Assembly (NCBI RefSeq): GCF_013608025.1
Contig: NZ_VDLV01000049.1
Location: 201-64,200 of the forward strand
From: Pseudomonas brassicacearum subsp. neoaurantiaca
GTDB taxonomy: Bacteria; Pseudomonadota; Gammaproteobacteria; Pseudomonadales; Pseudomonadaceae
Direction of reading: 5' to 3'
Length of the DNA stretch: 64,000 bases
Positions 53,395 to 61,861 of the stretch are shown here, one piece after another (position 1 is the stretch's first letter; each line of letters starts with the position of its first letter). The translations under genes were made by a program, and so were the position numbers. Below the pieces are notes generated by a model that did not search any database, was not told the DNA's origin, and saw only the letters and a list, made by a program, of their open reading frames with translations.

Positions 53395-54303
53395 ATGCAA
53401 GACCTCAACGATCTCTATTACTTTGCCAAGGTGGTCGAAGCCGATGGCTTCGCGGCTGCCGGGCGTTTGCTGGGTATTCCGAAGTCGCGGCTGTCGCGGC
53501 GCATCGCCGAGTTGGAGGAACGCCTCGGTGCCCGGCTACTGCAACGCACGACGCGCCAGTTGAAGCTCACCGCCGTCGGCGAACGCTACCTGCGCCATTG
53601 CCAGGCGATGTTGCTCGAAGCGGAGATGGCCGACGAAGCGGTGGCGAGCATGTCCAGCGAACCCCGCGGGCGGTTGCGGGTGTCGAGCCCCGTGGGGCTG
53701 GCGCATCAGTTCTTGCCGTCGATCATCGAAACGTTCCTGGCGAAGTATCCCCAAGTGCAATTGGAGATGACCCTGCTGAACCGGCGGGTGGATTTGATCG
53801 GCGAAGGCATCGACGTAGCGTTGCGCGTGCGCGATCTTGGCGACGAAGACCCGTTGCTGATGACCCGACGCCTGCGTCAGGCCCGGCTGATGATGGTCGC
53901 CAGCCCGGCCTTCACCCAGGGACGGCGGATCGAAACCCCGGACGACCTGAGGCAACTGCCGGTGTTGGGCGCGCTGGAGGCCGATCGACTGGTCCATCTG
54001 CGCCTGCTCGACAGCACCGGGCAAAATGTCGATCTGGCCCTGGAAGCGCGCCTGGGCATCGACGATTTCATTGTGCGTCGCGCTTGCGCCCTCGCCGGCC
54101 TGGGTTTCACGTTGCTGCCCAGCATGTATTGCGAAGAAGAACTGCAGGACGGCAGGTTGGTGGAACTGTTGCCTGGCTGGTCATCGCCCGATGGCTGGTT
54201 GCAGGCGGTCTATCCTCACCGGCGCGGTATGCTGCCGGCGGTGCGCGCCTGGATCGATCATCTGGTGGTGGCGTTCGAACAATGTGGAGACAAAACGATA
54301 TGA
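53395..54303 (+). CDS. LysR-family regulator, divergent from azoR
   Basis: 302 aa. N-terminal winged helix (LNDLYYFAKVVEADGFAAAG, KSRLSRRIAELEERLGARLL) and a C-terminal periplasmic-binding-like effector domain. Related LysR proteins divergent from azoR respond to quinone-like or thiol stress, so azoR is the likely target (inference). Shine-Dalgarno GAGG 8 nt before the ATG. Its TGA overlaps the next ATG (ATGA, 54300-54303). Confidence 0.9.
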   Translation: MQDLNDLYYFAKVVEADGFAAAGRLLGIPKSRLSRRIAELEERLGARLLQRTTRQLKLTAVGERYLRHCQAMLLEAEMADEAVASMSSEPRGRLRVSSPVGLAHQFLPSIIETFLAKYPQVQLEMTLLNRRVDLIGEGIDVALRVRDLGDEDPLLMTRRLRQARLMMVASPAFTQGRRIETPDDLRQLPVLGALEADRLVHLRLLDSTGQNVDLALEARLGIDDFIVRRACALAGLGFTLLPSMYCEEELQDGRLVELLPGWSSPDGWLQAVYPHRRGMLPAVRAWIDHLVVAFEQCGDKTI

Positions 54304-54650
54304 GCTTGAGCGAAGAGGATGTCGCACAGTTTTGCCTGGGCTTGCCAGGCGCCAGGGAGGATTACAAATGGGGTGGCGTGCGGGTGTTTTCCATCGCGGT
54401 AAACAAGATGTTCGCCTTGCAGGGGCTGCGCAGCGACTCGTTGGCGTTCAAGGTCGACAAGGACCTGTTCCTTGGTCATTGCGACCGGCCAGGCATCCAT
54501 CCGGCGCCTTATCTGGCCCGGGCACAGTGGATCATCATGAACGTGCCCTACCCGCTGGGCGATGATGAGTTACGCGGGTTGCTGCAGCGCTCCCATCAAC
54601 TGGTGGTGAGCAAATTGCCGAAGCGGACGCAGGTTGGGTTGTTGCTGTAG
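54300..54650 (+). CDS. MmcQ/YjbR family DNA-binding-like protein
   Basis: 116-aa protein of the MmcQ/YjbR (CyaY-like fold) family. CLGLPGAREDYKWGGVRVFSIAVNKMFAL and the C-terminal SHQLVVSKLPKRTQVGL are typical. The biochemical function of the family is not settled. Translationally coupled to the lysR gene by a 4-nt overlap. Confidence 0.85.
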   Translation: MSLSEEDVAQFCLGLPGAREDYKWGGVRVFSIAVNKMFALQGLRSDSLAFKVDKDLFLGHCDRPGIHPAPYLARAQWIIMNVPYPLGDDELRGLLQRSHQLVVSKLPKRTQVGLLL

Positions 54651-54679
54651 CGGTGGCTGGCGGGTACAACCGACCCACT

Positions 54680-54767
54680 GTGGGAGCGAGCTTGCTCGCG
54701 ATGAGGTCAGCCCAACCAGTATCAATATTGGATTGAAGACCGCTATCGCGAGCAAGCTCGCTCCCAC
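54680..54767. repeat. REP inverted pair, family B
   Basis: GTGGGAGCGAGCTTGCTCGC and its complement, 88 bp overall, between the convergent MmcQ/YjbR and DUF1294 genes. Confidence 0.9.
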
Positions 54768-54783
54768 AAGGGATGCGTGGCGG

Positions 54784-55206
54784 CTAGAACAACGCCAACA
54801 GATGCCCGCCCAGGAACAACTGGTCGACCCAGAATCCCTGGTGCAACAGCACGATGAACCAGAACACCACTTGGAACGACACCTTGCGAGTCTTGTGGCG
54901 AAACACCTGTTGCGCCAGCAACGCGCCGGGCCAGCCGCCGGCCAGTTCGACGGCGTGCAATACATTTTCCGGCGTACGCCAGGCGTCTGCCCGCGCCTTG
55001 CGCTTGTCGCTCCAGTAGAGCAGGAATGCCACCAGGCTGACGCTGCCATAGGCGACCATCGGGACCCAGGATTCGCCTTGCAGCCCAAGCAGCAGCGAAC
55101 CTACCAGCGGCAACGCGCACAGCAGCGCGAACACCATCAGTTTGAGCCGCAGGTTCTGTACGGCTCCGCCGGAATGACGCACGGCGCGCCTGGCCGATTC
55201 GGTCAT
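54784..55206 (-). CDS. DUF1294 membrane protein
   Basis: 140 aa with three to four predicted membrane helices (LMVFALLCALPLVGSLLLG, VAYGSVSLVAFLLYWSDKRKA, FQVVFWFIVLLHQGFW). The DUF1294 signature SDKRKARADAWRTPE...ELAGGWPGALLAQQ is clear. In many relatives a cold-shock domain is fused in front; here it is absent. Function unknown. Its ATG overlaps the uppP stop (ATGA). Confidence 0.85.
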   Translation of the reverse strand: MTESARRAVRHSGGAVQNLRLKLMVFALLCALPLVGSLLLGLQGESWVPMVAYGSVSLVAFLLYWSDKRKARADAWRTPENVLHAVELAGGWPGALLAQQVFRHKTRKVSFQVVFWFIVLLHQGFWVDQLFLGGHLLALF

Positions 55207-56033
55207 GGCTTGGCCGCTGACCAGTCCACCCAGCCAAACTGCCAGGTCGCCAGGATCAACAGGCCAAACGCGATCCGATACCAGGCGAAGACCGCGTAGC
55301 TGTGGCTGGCGATAAACCGCAGCAAGCCTTTGACGGCGATCATTGCAAAGATGAACGCGGTAATGAAACCAATGGCAAACACCGGGAAATCCGCCGGGAC
55401 GAACAGCTCGCGGTATTTGTAGCCCGAGTAAACTGCAGCACCGACCATGGTCGGCATCGCCAGGAAGAACGAGAATTCGGTGGCAGTCTTGCGGGACAGG
55501 CCAAACAACAGCCCGCCGATGATGGTCGCTCCGGAGCGGGAGGTGCCGGGAATCATCGCGATGCACTGGGCCAGGCCGACTTTCAGGGCGTCCTTCCACG
55601 TCATGTCATCCACGGTTTCGGCGTGGACCTGATGCTGGCGCCGCTCGGCCCAGAGCATCACGAACCCACCCAGCACCAGCGCCGTAGCCACGGTGATCGG
55701 GTTGAACAGGTAATGGTGGATCCAGTCGGCAAGCAGCACGCCCAGGATCACCGCCGGAAAGAAGGCAATCAGCAGGTTGGCGGTAAACCGACGGGCACCG
55801 GGTTGCGTCGGCAGGCCCAGCACCACGTCGAAGATCTTGCGCCGAAACTCCCAGACCACCGCGAGGATCGCGCCGAGCTGGATGATGATGTTGAAGGCCA
55901 TCGAACGCTCGCCCCCGAACTCGAGCAAGTCGGCAACGACGATCTGGTGCCCCGTGCTGGAAATCGGCAGGAACTCCGTCAGCCCCTCAACCACGCCAAG
56001 AATCAATGCCGAAAAGGCTGTCCACAAATCCAT
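55203..56033 (-). CDS. uppP: Undecaprenyl-diphosphatase UppP (BacA)
   Basis: 276-aa membrane phosphatase that recycles undecaprenyl diphosphate for peptidoglycan and other envelope polymers and gives bacitracin resistance. The two catalytic motifs are EGLTEFLPISSTGH and PGTSRSGATI. Eight or so membrane helices, normal length. Followed by an overlapping DUF1294 gene. Confidence 0.95.
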   Translation of the reverse strand: MDLWTAFSALILGVVEGLTEFLPISSTGHQIVVADLLEFGGERSMAFNIIIQLGAILAVVWEFRRKIFDVVLGLPTQPGARRFTANLLIAFFPAVILGVLLADWIHHYLFNPITVATALVLGGFVMLWAERRQHQVHAETVDDMTWKDALKVGLAQCIAMIPGTSRSGATIIGGLLFGLSRKTATEFSFFLAMPTMVGAAVYSGYKYRELFVPADFPVFAIGFITAFIFAMIAVKGLLRFIASHSYAVFAWYRIAFGLLILATWQFGWVDWSAAKP

Positions 56034-56083
56034 TATTCCCCCAAAAAAGGCCAGTCTGCTCAGGCCTCATCACTATTTAAACG

Positions 56084-56112
56084 TCGTGCAGGTGCACGCA
56101 GCGGCTGCACGA
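56084..56112. promoter_or_regulatory. Inverted repeat upstream of uppP
   Basis: TCGTGCAG-N13-CTGCACGA, 51 bp before the uppP start. It may be an operator or a leader hairpin; no further support. The rest of the gap 56034-56304 holds no recognised gene. Confidence 0.3.
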
Positions 56113-56304
56113 TAACCGCGACCTTGCAAAAAAAACCAATGAAAAAGCAGAACCGACTCAGGTTTTGCGCTGCGGGGCCGAAATCCTATCAGACAAGCCC
56201 TGATAACGCTGCCGCGTCATGACCCAGGTCAATTCAGCAGGGCCGCCGAGCGTTAAAGTGCCGGCCGTCGTATATGACAAGAATAAAAACCGGAGTGACA
56301 GCGT

Positions 56305-57939
56305 ATGAATAGCTTGCGCAGTGTATCGATCAGCCGACGCTTGTGGCTCATCCTGATCGTGGCGGTCGTGATGTTGTTCACGCTCGGCGCGTTGATGCTC
56401 AAACAGATCCACAGCGATCTGTATCAAGCCAAGGTCCAGAAAACCCAGCACGTGGTGCAGACCGCCAGCGGTGTGCTCACCTATTACCATGGCCTGGAAA
56501 CGGCTGGCACCCTGACTCGCGAAGCGGCGCAAAAGCAGGCCCTCAGCGCGGTTCGTGGCCTGCGCTACAACCAGACGGACTATTTCTGGATCAATGACCT
56601 GACGCCGGTCATGGTCATGCACCCGGCCAACCCGAAGCTCGAAGGCCAGAACCTCTCGGCCATCCGCGACCCCAACGGGTATGCGCTGTTCAACGAAATG
56701 GTCGCCATCGCCAAGGCCAAAGGCGCCGGCATGATCAACTACCTCTGGCCGAAACCGGGTGCCGAGGCGCCGGTGGGCAAGACCTCCTACGTCCAGCTAT
56801 TCGAACCCTGGGGTTGGATCATCGGTTCTGGCGTTTATGTGGATGATGTCCAGGCCGAATTCCAGTCCCAGGTGATCAAGGCCTCGCTGGTCGGCCTGGT
56901 GATTACTCTGCTGATGGGCGTGCTGTTGACCCTGATCGTACGCAGCATCGTCCGTCCTCTGCAGGAGACCGTAAACGCCATGGCCAACATCGCCAGCGGC
57001 GAAAGCGACCTGACCCGTACCCTCGATACCCACGGCCAGGATGAAGTCACCCAGTTGGCGCGGCACTTCAACGCCTTCACCGCCAAGCTGCGCCAGGTTG
57101 TCGGCCAGTTGCAGGTCTCGGCCAGCGCATTGGGACAATCGTCCAGTGAACTGGGCAACGACGCCGCCCAGGCCCAGCAGCGCAGCCAACAGCAATCGCA
57201 GCAAATGGAACTGGTCGCGACTGCCATCAACGAAGTGACCTATGGCGTGCAGGACGTGGCAAAAAACGCCGAGCACGCGGCCAGCGAGATGCGCGATGCC
57301 GAGTCCCAGGCCCAGCAAGGCCAGGTCAATATCGACGGCAGCCTGCAACAGATCGACCGGCTGTCCCAGACCATCGACCAGGCCGTGGAGGTGATCCGCA
57401 CCCTGGCCAGTGAAAGCACCCAGATCGGCAGCGTGCTGGAAGTGATCCGCTCCATCGCCGAGCAGACCAACCTGCTGGCGCTCAACGCTGCGATCGAAGC
57501 CGCCCGCGCCGGCGAGCAAGGCCGTGGCTTTGCCGTGGTAGCCGATGAAGTGCGCTTGCTGGCCCAGCGCACACAAAAATCCACCGCCGAAATCCAGGCC
57601 ATGATCGAACGCCTGCAAAACCATTCCGAAGCCGCAGTGAAAGTCATCAGCGACAGCAGCCGTGCGTCGCAACTAACGATCGAGCAGGCCGGCCTTGCCG
57701 GCGCCAGCCTCAACGCCATCGGCCAGGCCCTGCGCAATCTCAACAGCCTGAACGCCTCCATCGCCAGCGCCACCCTGCAACAGGCCCACGTGGTGGAAGA
57801 CATCAACCAGAACGTCACCCAGGCCGCCGGCCTCTCCCACAGCACCGCCGTGGCTGCCGAGCAATCGAGCCTGGCGAGCGCGCGCCTGAAGGACCTGAGC
57901 GAACAGCTGAACGGGTTGCTCAAGCAATTCCGGGTCTGA
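56305..57939 (+). CDS. Methyl-accepting chemotaxis protein with a single Cache domain
   Basis: 544 aa. TM1 about residues 13-33 (LWLILIVAVVMLFTLGALML), an extracytoplasmic small-Cache (sCache_2) domain about 35-190 with YNQTDYFWINDLTPVMVMHP and SYVQLFEPWGWIIGSGVYVDD, and TM2 about 192-213. HAMP follows (IVRPLQETVNAMANIASGES), then the signalling domain with the conserved hairpin tip EQTNLLALNAAIEAARAGEQ. sCache_2 receptors often sense small organic acids; the ligand is not assigned. No CheB/CheR-binding pentapeptide is seen at the C-terminus (ends KQFRV). Confidence 0.92.
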   Translation: MNSLRSVSISRRLWLILIVAVVMLFTLGALMLKQIHSDLYQAKVQKTQHVVQTASGVLTYYHGLETAGTLTREAAQKQALSAVRGLRYNQTDYFWINDLTPVMVMHPANPKLEGQNLSAIRDPNGYALFNEMVAIAKAKGAGMINYLWPKPGAEAPVGKTSYVQLFEPWGWIIGSGVYVDDVQAEFQSQVIKASLVGLVITLLMGVLLTLIVRSIVRPLQETVNAMANIASGESDLTRTLDTHGQDEVTQLARHFNAFTAKLRQVVGQLQVSASALGQSSSELGNDAAQAQQRSQQQSQQMELVATAINEVTYGVQDVAKNAEHAASEMRDAESQAQQGQVNIDGSLQQIDRLSQTIDQAVEVIRTLASESTQIGSVLEVIRSIAEQTNLLALNAAIEAARAGEQGRGFAVVADEVRLLAQRTQKSTAEIQAMIERLQNHSEAAVKVISDSSRASQLTIEQAGLAGASLNAIGQALRNLNSLNASIASATLQQAHVVEDINQNVTQAAGLSHSTAVAAEQSSLASARLKDLSEQLNGLLKQFRV

Positions 57940-57949
57940 GAAACACCCT

Positions 57950-58037
57950 GTGGGAGCGAGCCTGCTCGCGAAGACGGTGGAATATTCAGCATGGATTCAA
58001 GCTGAGGTTCCGCTTTCGCGAGCAGGCTCGCTCCCAC
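57950..58037. repeat. REP inverted pair, family B
   Basis: GTGGGAGCGAGCCTGCTCGC and its complement, 10 nt after the chemoreceptor stop. Confidence 0.9.
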
Positions 58038-58183
58038 ATTGATTCGGTGCTGACCTCAGGTTCGTTGTCCACTTTCATCTCCCTTTCTCGCAATAGCACC
58101 AGTGCGTTCAGCGCAGAGATTGGAGCTCTACGCCCCATAGCGTTTACAATCCCCGCCCTTCTCGACTTCCCCAAGGAACCGCC

Positions 58184-58747
58184 ATGTCCGGGCTTGAACT
58201 GTTTGCCGCAGCCCTCGGCGTGATCGCGGTCTGGCTGACCGTCAAGCAGAACCCCTGGTGCTGGCCGATCGGCCTGGTCATGGTGTTGCTGTACACCTGG
58301 ATATTCTTCGACGTGAAGTTGTATTCCGACATGTTGCTTCAGGTCATCTACGCCGTCCTGCAACTGTACGGCTGGTGGCAGTGGACCCGTGCCGGGCGCA
58401 ACCACGACGGACGACAGGTGACGCGTCTTGAAGGCCCGTCAGTGGCCCTCGGCCTGGCCATCGGTGCGACAGGCAGCCTGGCGTTGGGGGCGGCGATGGC
58501 CCATTGGACCGACGCCGCGCAACCCTGGCTCGACGCCGCGCTCACCGGGTTCAGCCTGGTAGCCCAGTGGTGGATGGCACAGAAACGCGTGCAATGCTGG
58601 CCGCTGTGGATCGTCCTGGATGTGATTTTCGTGGGCCTGTTCATTTACAAAGGCCTGTACCTGACCGCCGCGCTCTATGCCCTGTTCACGCTACTGGCGG
58701 TGCAAGGCTGGCGGGAATGGCGCGCCGACCCGGCGCTGCGCGCATGA
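58184..58747 (+). CDS. pnuC: Nicotinamide riboside/nucleoside transporter PnuC
   Basis: 187-aa membrane protein with about seven helices. VWLTVKQNPWCWPIGLVMVLLY and LLQVIYAVLQLYGWWQW are PnuC hallmarks (the latter contains the YxxLQxYGWW-type motif). It lets nicotinamide riboside enter, driven by phosphorylation inside. Shine-Dalgarno AAGGA. It overlaps the next gene, the matching kinase. Confidence 0.9.
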   Translation: MSGLELFAAALGVIAVWLTVKQNPWCWPIGLVMVLLYTWIFFDVKLYSDMLLQVIYAVLQLYGWWQWTRAGRNHDGRQVTRLEGPSVALGLAIGATGSLALGAAMAHWTDAAQPWLDAALTGFSLVAQWWMAQKRVQCWPLWIVLDVIFVGLFIYKGLYLTAALYALFTLLAVQGWREWRADPALRA

Positions 58748-59268
58748 AGGTGGTGGTGCTGACCGGCCCGGAATCCAGTGGCAAGAGCTGGCTGGCGGCG
58801 CAATTGCAGGCCCATTTTGGCGGCTTGCGAGTGGATGAGTACGTGCGCGATTTCATGGAACAGACCCAGCGTGACACCTGCCTGGGCGATATCACCGACA
58901 TCGCCTCCGGGCAATTGGCCCGGGAAGACGCGGCTCGCACCCAGCAGCCGCCACTACTGATTCTCGACACGCACCTGCTGAGCAATATCCTCTGGAGCCA
59001 GACCCTGTTCGGCGACTGCCCGAGCTGGCTCGAACCGGCCTTGCTGGCGCGTCATTACGACTTGCACCTACTGCTTAGTCCGGAGCAGGTCGAATGGGTC
59101 GGTGACGGCTTGCGTTGTCAGCCAGCGCTAGTCGAACGCGTGGCTTTTTTCGAAGCCATCGAAGGCTGGCTGATTCGCCACCGGCAAACTTTCGTCAAGA
59201 TCGATGGTGATTGGGCTCAACGTCGCGAGCGCGTATTTGAGGCCGTTTCTCGGCTACTCCAGGCTTGA
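58744..59268 (+). CDS. NadR-type ribosylnicotinamide kinase (kinase domain only)
   Basis: 174-aa P-loop kinase. Walker A GPESSGKS is near the start and DEYVRDF and LILDTHLLSNILW follow. It corresponds to the C-terminal ribosylnicotinamide kinase domain of NadR, without the adenylyltransferase or DNA-binding domains. It should trap PnuC-imported nicotinamide riboside as NMN for NAD salvage. ATG overlaps the pnuC stop by 4 nt. Confidence 0.88.
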   Translation: MKVVVLTGPESSGKSWLAAQLQAHFGGLRVDEYVRDFMEQTQRDTCLGDITDIASGQLAREDAARTQQPPLLILDTHLLSNILWSQTLFGDCPSWLEPALLARHYDLHLLLSPEQVEWVGDGLRCQPALVERVAFFEAIEGWLIRHRQTFVKIDGDWAQRRERVFEAVSRLLQA

Positions 59269-59345
59269 GTTGTTACATGGCTGAAACAGCGAGCGCCTGC
59301 CAAAGGCGGATCCAAAGCCGCTTCACGTCATTGCCGGCCTGACTG

Positions 59346-59485
59346 TCAAGTCACTGAAACACCCTCCTCCCAAGCCTGGATCCAGAGCCATACGACGGCG
59401 GGCGACCCGTCGTGACTCGCAAGGGTCGTCTCAGGATTGAAACAGGTTGCGCGCCAGATATTTGCCATATCTTTCAAGTCATTGA
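59346..59485 (+). promoter_or_regulatory. Two FleQ-box-like sites upstream of fapA
   Basis: TCAA-GTCA-TTGA at 59474-59485 matches the TCAA-N4-TTGA core of the pseudomonad FleQ consensus, and TCAA-GTCA-CTGA at 59346-59357 matches with one change. FleQ is a c-di-GMP-responsive enhancer-binding protein controlling biofilm matrix genes; its binding here is inferred. The sites lie about 22-32 and 150-160 bp upstream of the sigma-54 element. Confidence 0.45.
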
Positions 59486-59506
59486 ATCAAAAGACTTTTC
59501 AAAACA

Positions 59507-59522
59507 CGGCACAACACCTGCT
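59507..59522 (+). promoter_or_regulatory. Sigma-54-type promoter of the fap operon
   Basis: CGGCACAACACCTGCT has GG (59508-59509) and GC (59520-59521) with the required 10-bp spacing and agrees with TGGCACG-N4-TTGCW at 9 of 12 specified bases. It would start transcription about 45 nt before the fapA start. The 59269-59578 gap holds no other feature. Confidence 0.65.
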
Positions 59523-59578
59523 TTTCCCCTTCGCAACGCTGACTAGGGCCAGCGTCCAGTGAAGAAGGAATCGATGTC

Positions 59579-60025
59579 ATGGGGACATTCAACGGAAGGT
59601 TGATCTGTCTGTTGTTGATTGGCTGCGCCGCCAGCGCGACGTTCAGTGTGGCTGCGCAGGCCGAGGGCAACGGCGTCATCGTACTCAACCGTGACGTGCA
59701 ACCCGTTCATATCGGTCGAAATGGCGGCAAAGACCCCTACCCGACCACCGTCAATGCCAATCCGTCCGATCGGATCAACCAAGCAATCGCCAGCACCGAG
59801 CTGAGCGACGGCGAATTCGCCAGCGTGGCCAGCGGCTCGACGATCCGTAACACGGTCAACCCGACCACTGGCGTACAAGGCCTCAACGTCGTGACCAACC
59901 CCAACGGCATGCCCGGCATGGGTGCCGGCCACGGCGGCGGTAGCGGCGGCGCAATCTCCGGCACCATCAACCGCTCGCTGAGTTCCGGCCTGGCCCCATT
60001 GGGTCGGCTGGCGGGAGGCCAGTGA
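59579..60025 (+). CDS. fapA: Fap amyloid chaperone-like protein FapA
   Basis: 148 aa with a signal peptide (LICLLLIGCAASATFSVAAQA). It is the first gene of the functional-amyloid operon. FapA is periplasmic and influences fibril composition, possibly as a chaperone for FapB/FapC (known from the family). The mature part is Gly/Asn-rich with a low-complexity GMPGMGAGHGGGSGGA stretch. ATG at 59579 has AAGGA 9 nt upstream; an out-of-frame ATG sits at 59574. fapB starts 1 nt after its stop. Confidence 0.85.
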   Translation: MGTFNGRLICLLLIGCAASATFSVAAQAEGNGVIVLNRDVQPVHIGRNGGKDPYPTTVNANPSDRINQAIASTELSDGEFASVASGSTIRNTVNPTTGVQGLNVVTNPNGMPGMGAGHGGGSGGAISGTINRSLSSGLAPLGRLAGGQ

Positions 60026-60026
60026 G

Positions 60027-60605
60027 ATGAACTCGACCTGGCTCATGATCGCCTTGCTCGGCTCATCCGCCGCGCTCGCCGATCCAGGCGTGGCAGTGAA
60101 CAGCCATGCCGATCTGCAGAACTCCGGCAGTCGCTACTCCGGCAACTTCAACCTCAACCAGGCGGCTGGCGACCAGACCCAGCAGACCAACACCCGCGCG
60201 ATCGCCATCGGCACCAACGCCCAGGTGACCACCGTCGTGCGCCAACGCCTCGACACGTCTGCCAGCCCGGCGGTGAACGCCAGCGCGCGCATCGGCGGCA
60301 GCTCATTCATCAACGGCAACGGTGTGCTGGGCGTCAACCAGTCCGCCGGCGCCAATAACCAGATGGCCAATGTCATGCGCGTAGGCATCAGTGCCCGCCC
60401 GCAGAGCATGGATGACAGCGCCCTTTCCCAACAGAACGTGGCGCTGGTACCGAACTCCGGAGCAACTGACACCCCAACCGGCAGTCGCCAGGTCGCTACC
60501 AGCGACCAGGCCTTCACCGGCAGCCGAGGGGTGATCCAGGTGAACCAGAGTGCCGGGGTGGGGAACCGCATGGCTAACACCCTGAGCATCCGGGTCGCTG
60601 ACTGA
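60027..60605 (+). CDS. fapB: Minor amyloid subunit/nucleator FapB
   Basis: 192 aa with a short signal peptide (WLMIALLGSSAALA). It has imperfect repeats with the Fap amyloid pattern: SGNFNLNQAAGDQTQQTNTRAIAIG-like, NGVLGVNQSAGANNQMANVM and RGVIQVNQSAGVGNRMANTL. FapB is thought to nucleate FapC fibrils on the cell surface. No C-terminal CxxC, unlike FapC. Confidence 0.88.
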   Translation: MNSTWLMIALLGSSAALADPGVAVNSHADLQNSGSRYSGNFNLNQAAGDQTQQTNTRAIAIGTNAQVTTVVRQRLDTSASPAVNASARIGGSSFINGNGVLGVNQSAGANNQMANVMRVGISARPQSMDDSALSQQNVALVPNSGATDTPTGSRQVATSDQAFTGSRGVIQVNQSAGVGNRMANTLSIRVAD

Positions 60606-60665
60606 CTCGGCGCAGCACATAAGAAAGAACCAACACTTAACCAACGACACGCAAGGAGAAACACC

Positions 60666-61625
60666 ATGAAACCTACAATGGCGCTCAAACCATTGGTTTT
60701 CGCTCTCGCCGCTGTCATGGCAATGGCTGCACAGGCTGGAGGAAACGACAACAACGGTCATGGCAACGGCCATGGCAACCATGGTCATCAAGGGCCGACG
60801 CTGGATCAATTGCTCTCTATCAGTGCCGGCGCTGGGGCCACGGTGCTGGATGAGCAGAACAGCGACGGCAACGTAGTGACCAACCAGGCGACCCGCAACA
60901 CCGCCGAGGCCACTGACTCGCTCAATGGCAGCAACGGCAACATGGGCGCCAACATCGCGGCCGGCGATGGCAACCAGCAGGACAACGCCGCCGCACTGGC
61001 CACCGCCGACGAGAGCTTCATCTTCGGTTCGGCTGTCGCCGCTTCCAGCGCCACGCAAGTCAATAACAACAACTATGTGAAAAACAACTCCACGCAAAAC
61101 AACGCCTCGCTGACCAATGCGGGCAACAACGGCTCCGGCAACATCGGCATCAACGTAACCGCCGGCAACTTCAACCAACAGAAAAACAACCTGGCCATCG
61201 CCGTGTCGGGTGGCCGTGTCGCCCAGGCCTCGGCCTCGGCCGACCAGTCCTCCACCGGTCTCGTCGTGGATAACAAAGGCGTCAAGAACTACAAGACCGA
61301 CACCCTTACCAACACCTATGAAGCGTCCGGTAGCTTCAAGGCCAAAGGCACGATCAAGGATGAGGGAGGCTGGGACAACAAGGGCGGTTACGGCGGTCAT
61401 GACGGCGATAAGATCTCCGTCGCAGGCACGTTCGAACTGGCCGGTAGCAACACCCAGCAAGTGTTGACTCGCGACGGTTGGAAAAACCCTGTCTACAACA
61501 ACGCCACCATGACCAACTCCATGAACGGCTTCTCCGGCAACGGCGGCGCCAACGTGTCGGCGGGCGTGGGCAACCAGCAAAGCAACTCGCTGTCGATTGC
61601 GGCTGGCTGCAAGGCTTGCATGTAA
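60666..61625 (+). CDS. fapC: Major functional amyloid subunit FapC
   Basis: 319-aa main fibril protein, with signal peptide ending MAMAAQA and a His/Gly/Asn-rich segment (NGHGNGHGNHGHQG). Three imperfect amyloid repeats occur: near residues 75-120 (NGNMGANIAAGDGNQQDN), 140-180 (GSGNIGINVTAGNFNQQKNN) and 275-312 (GNGGANVSAGVGNQQSNS). Linkers separate them; the second is long and Lys/Gly/Asp-rich. It ends with the conserved CxxC (CKAC). AAGGAG lies 7 nt before the ATG, the strongest site in the operon. A REP pair follows. Confidence 0.93.
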   Translation: MKPTMALKPLVFALAAVMAMAAQAGGNDNNGHGNGHGNHGHQGPTLDQLLSISAGAGATVLDEQNSDGNVVTNQATRNTAEATDSLNGSNGNMGANIAAGDGNQQDNAAALATADESFIFGSAVAASSATQVNNNNYVKNNSTQNNASLTNAGNNGSGNIGINVTAGNFNQQKNNLAIAVSGGRVAQASASADQSSTGLVVDNKGVKNYKTDTLTNTYEASGSFKAKGTIKDEGGWDNKGGYGGHDGDKISVAGTFELAGSNTQQVLTRDGWKNPVYNNATMTNSMNGFSGNGGANVSAGVGNQQSNSLSIAAGCKACM

Positions 61626-61688
61626 ACGCGCATGAAACGAAGCCCCCGGCAACAGTAATGCTGTTCCCCTAGGGTTTGGATGAATCTT

Positions 61689-61780
61689 GTGGCGAGGAAG
61701 CTAGCTCCCGCTCGGTTGCGCAGCAACCGCAAAAACTTGGAGCCGCTCCGCAGCCCAGCGGGAGCAAGCTCCCCCGCCAC
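61689..61780. repeat. REP inverted pair, family A, between fapC and fapD
   Basis: GTGGCGAGGAAGCTAGCTCC and its near-complement, with a few base changes from the other copies (more diverged). It lies 64 nt after the fapC stop and 82 nt before fapD, inside the operon. Confidence 0.88.
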
Positions 61781-61861
61781 GGACTCATTTCAATGCTTTA
61801 GATGAAGGGCGCTGCTGGGAAAAGGGGCTTTTTTCCCGGATGTCCATCAGGCGTATTGATC

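Noticed and set aside
16824..61780. CRISPR array, suggested by many similar short repeats
   Set aside because: The repeats are dispersed, palindromic and paired head-to-head between genes, with no regular spacers and no cas genes; they are REP elements.
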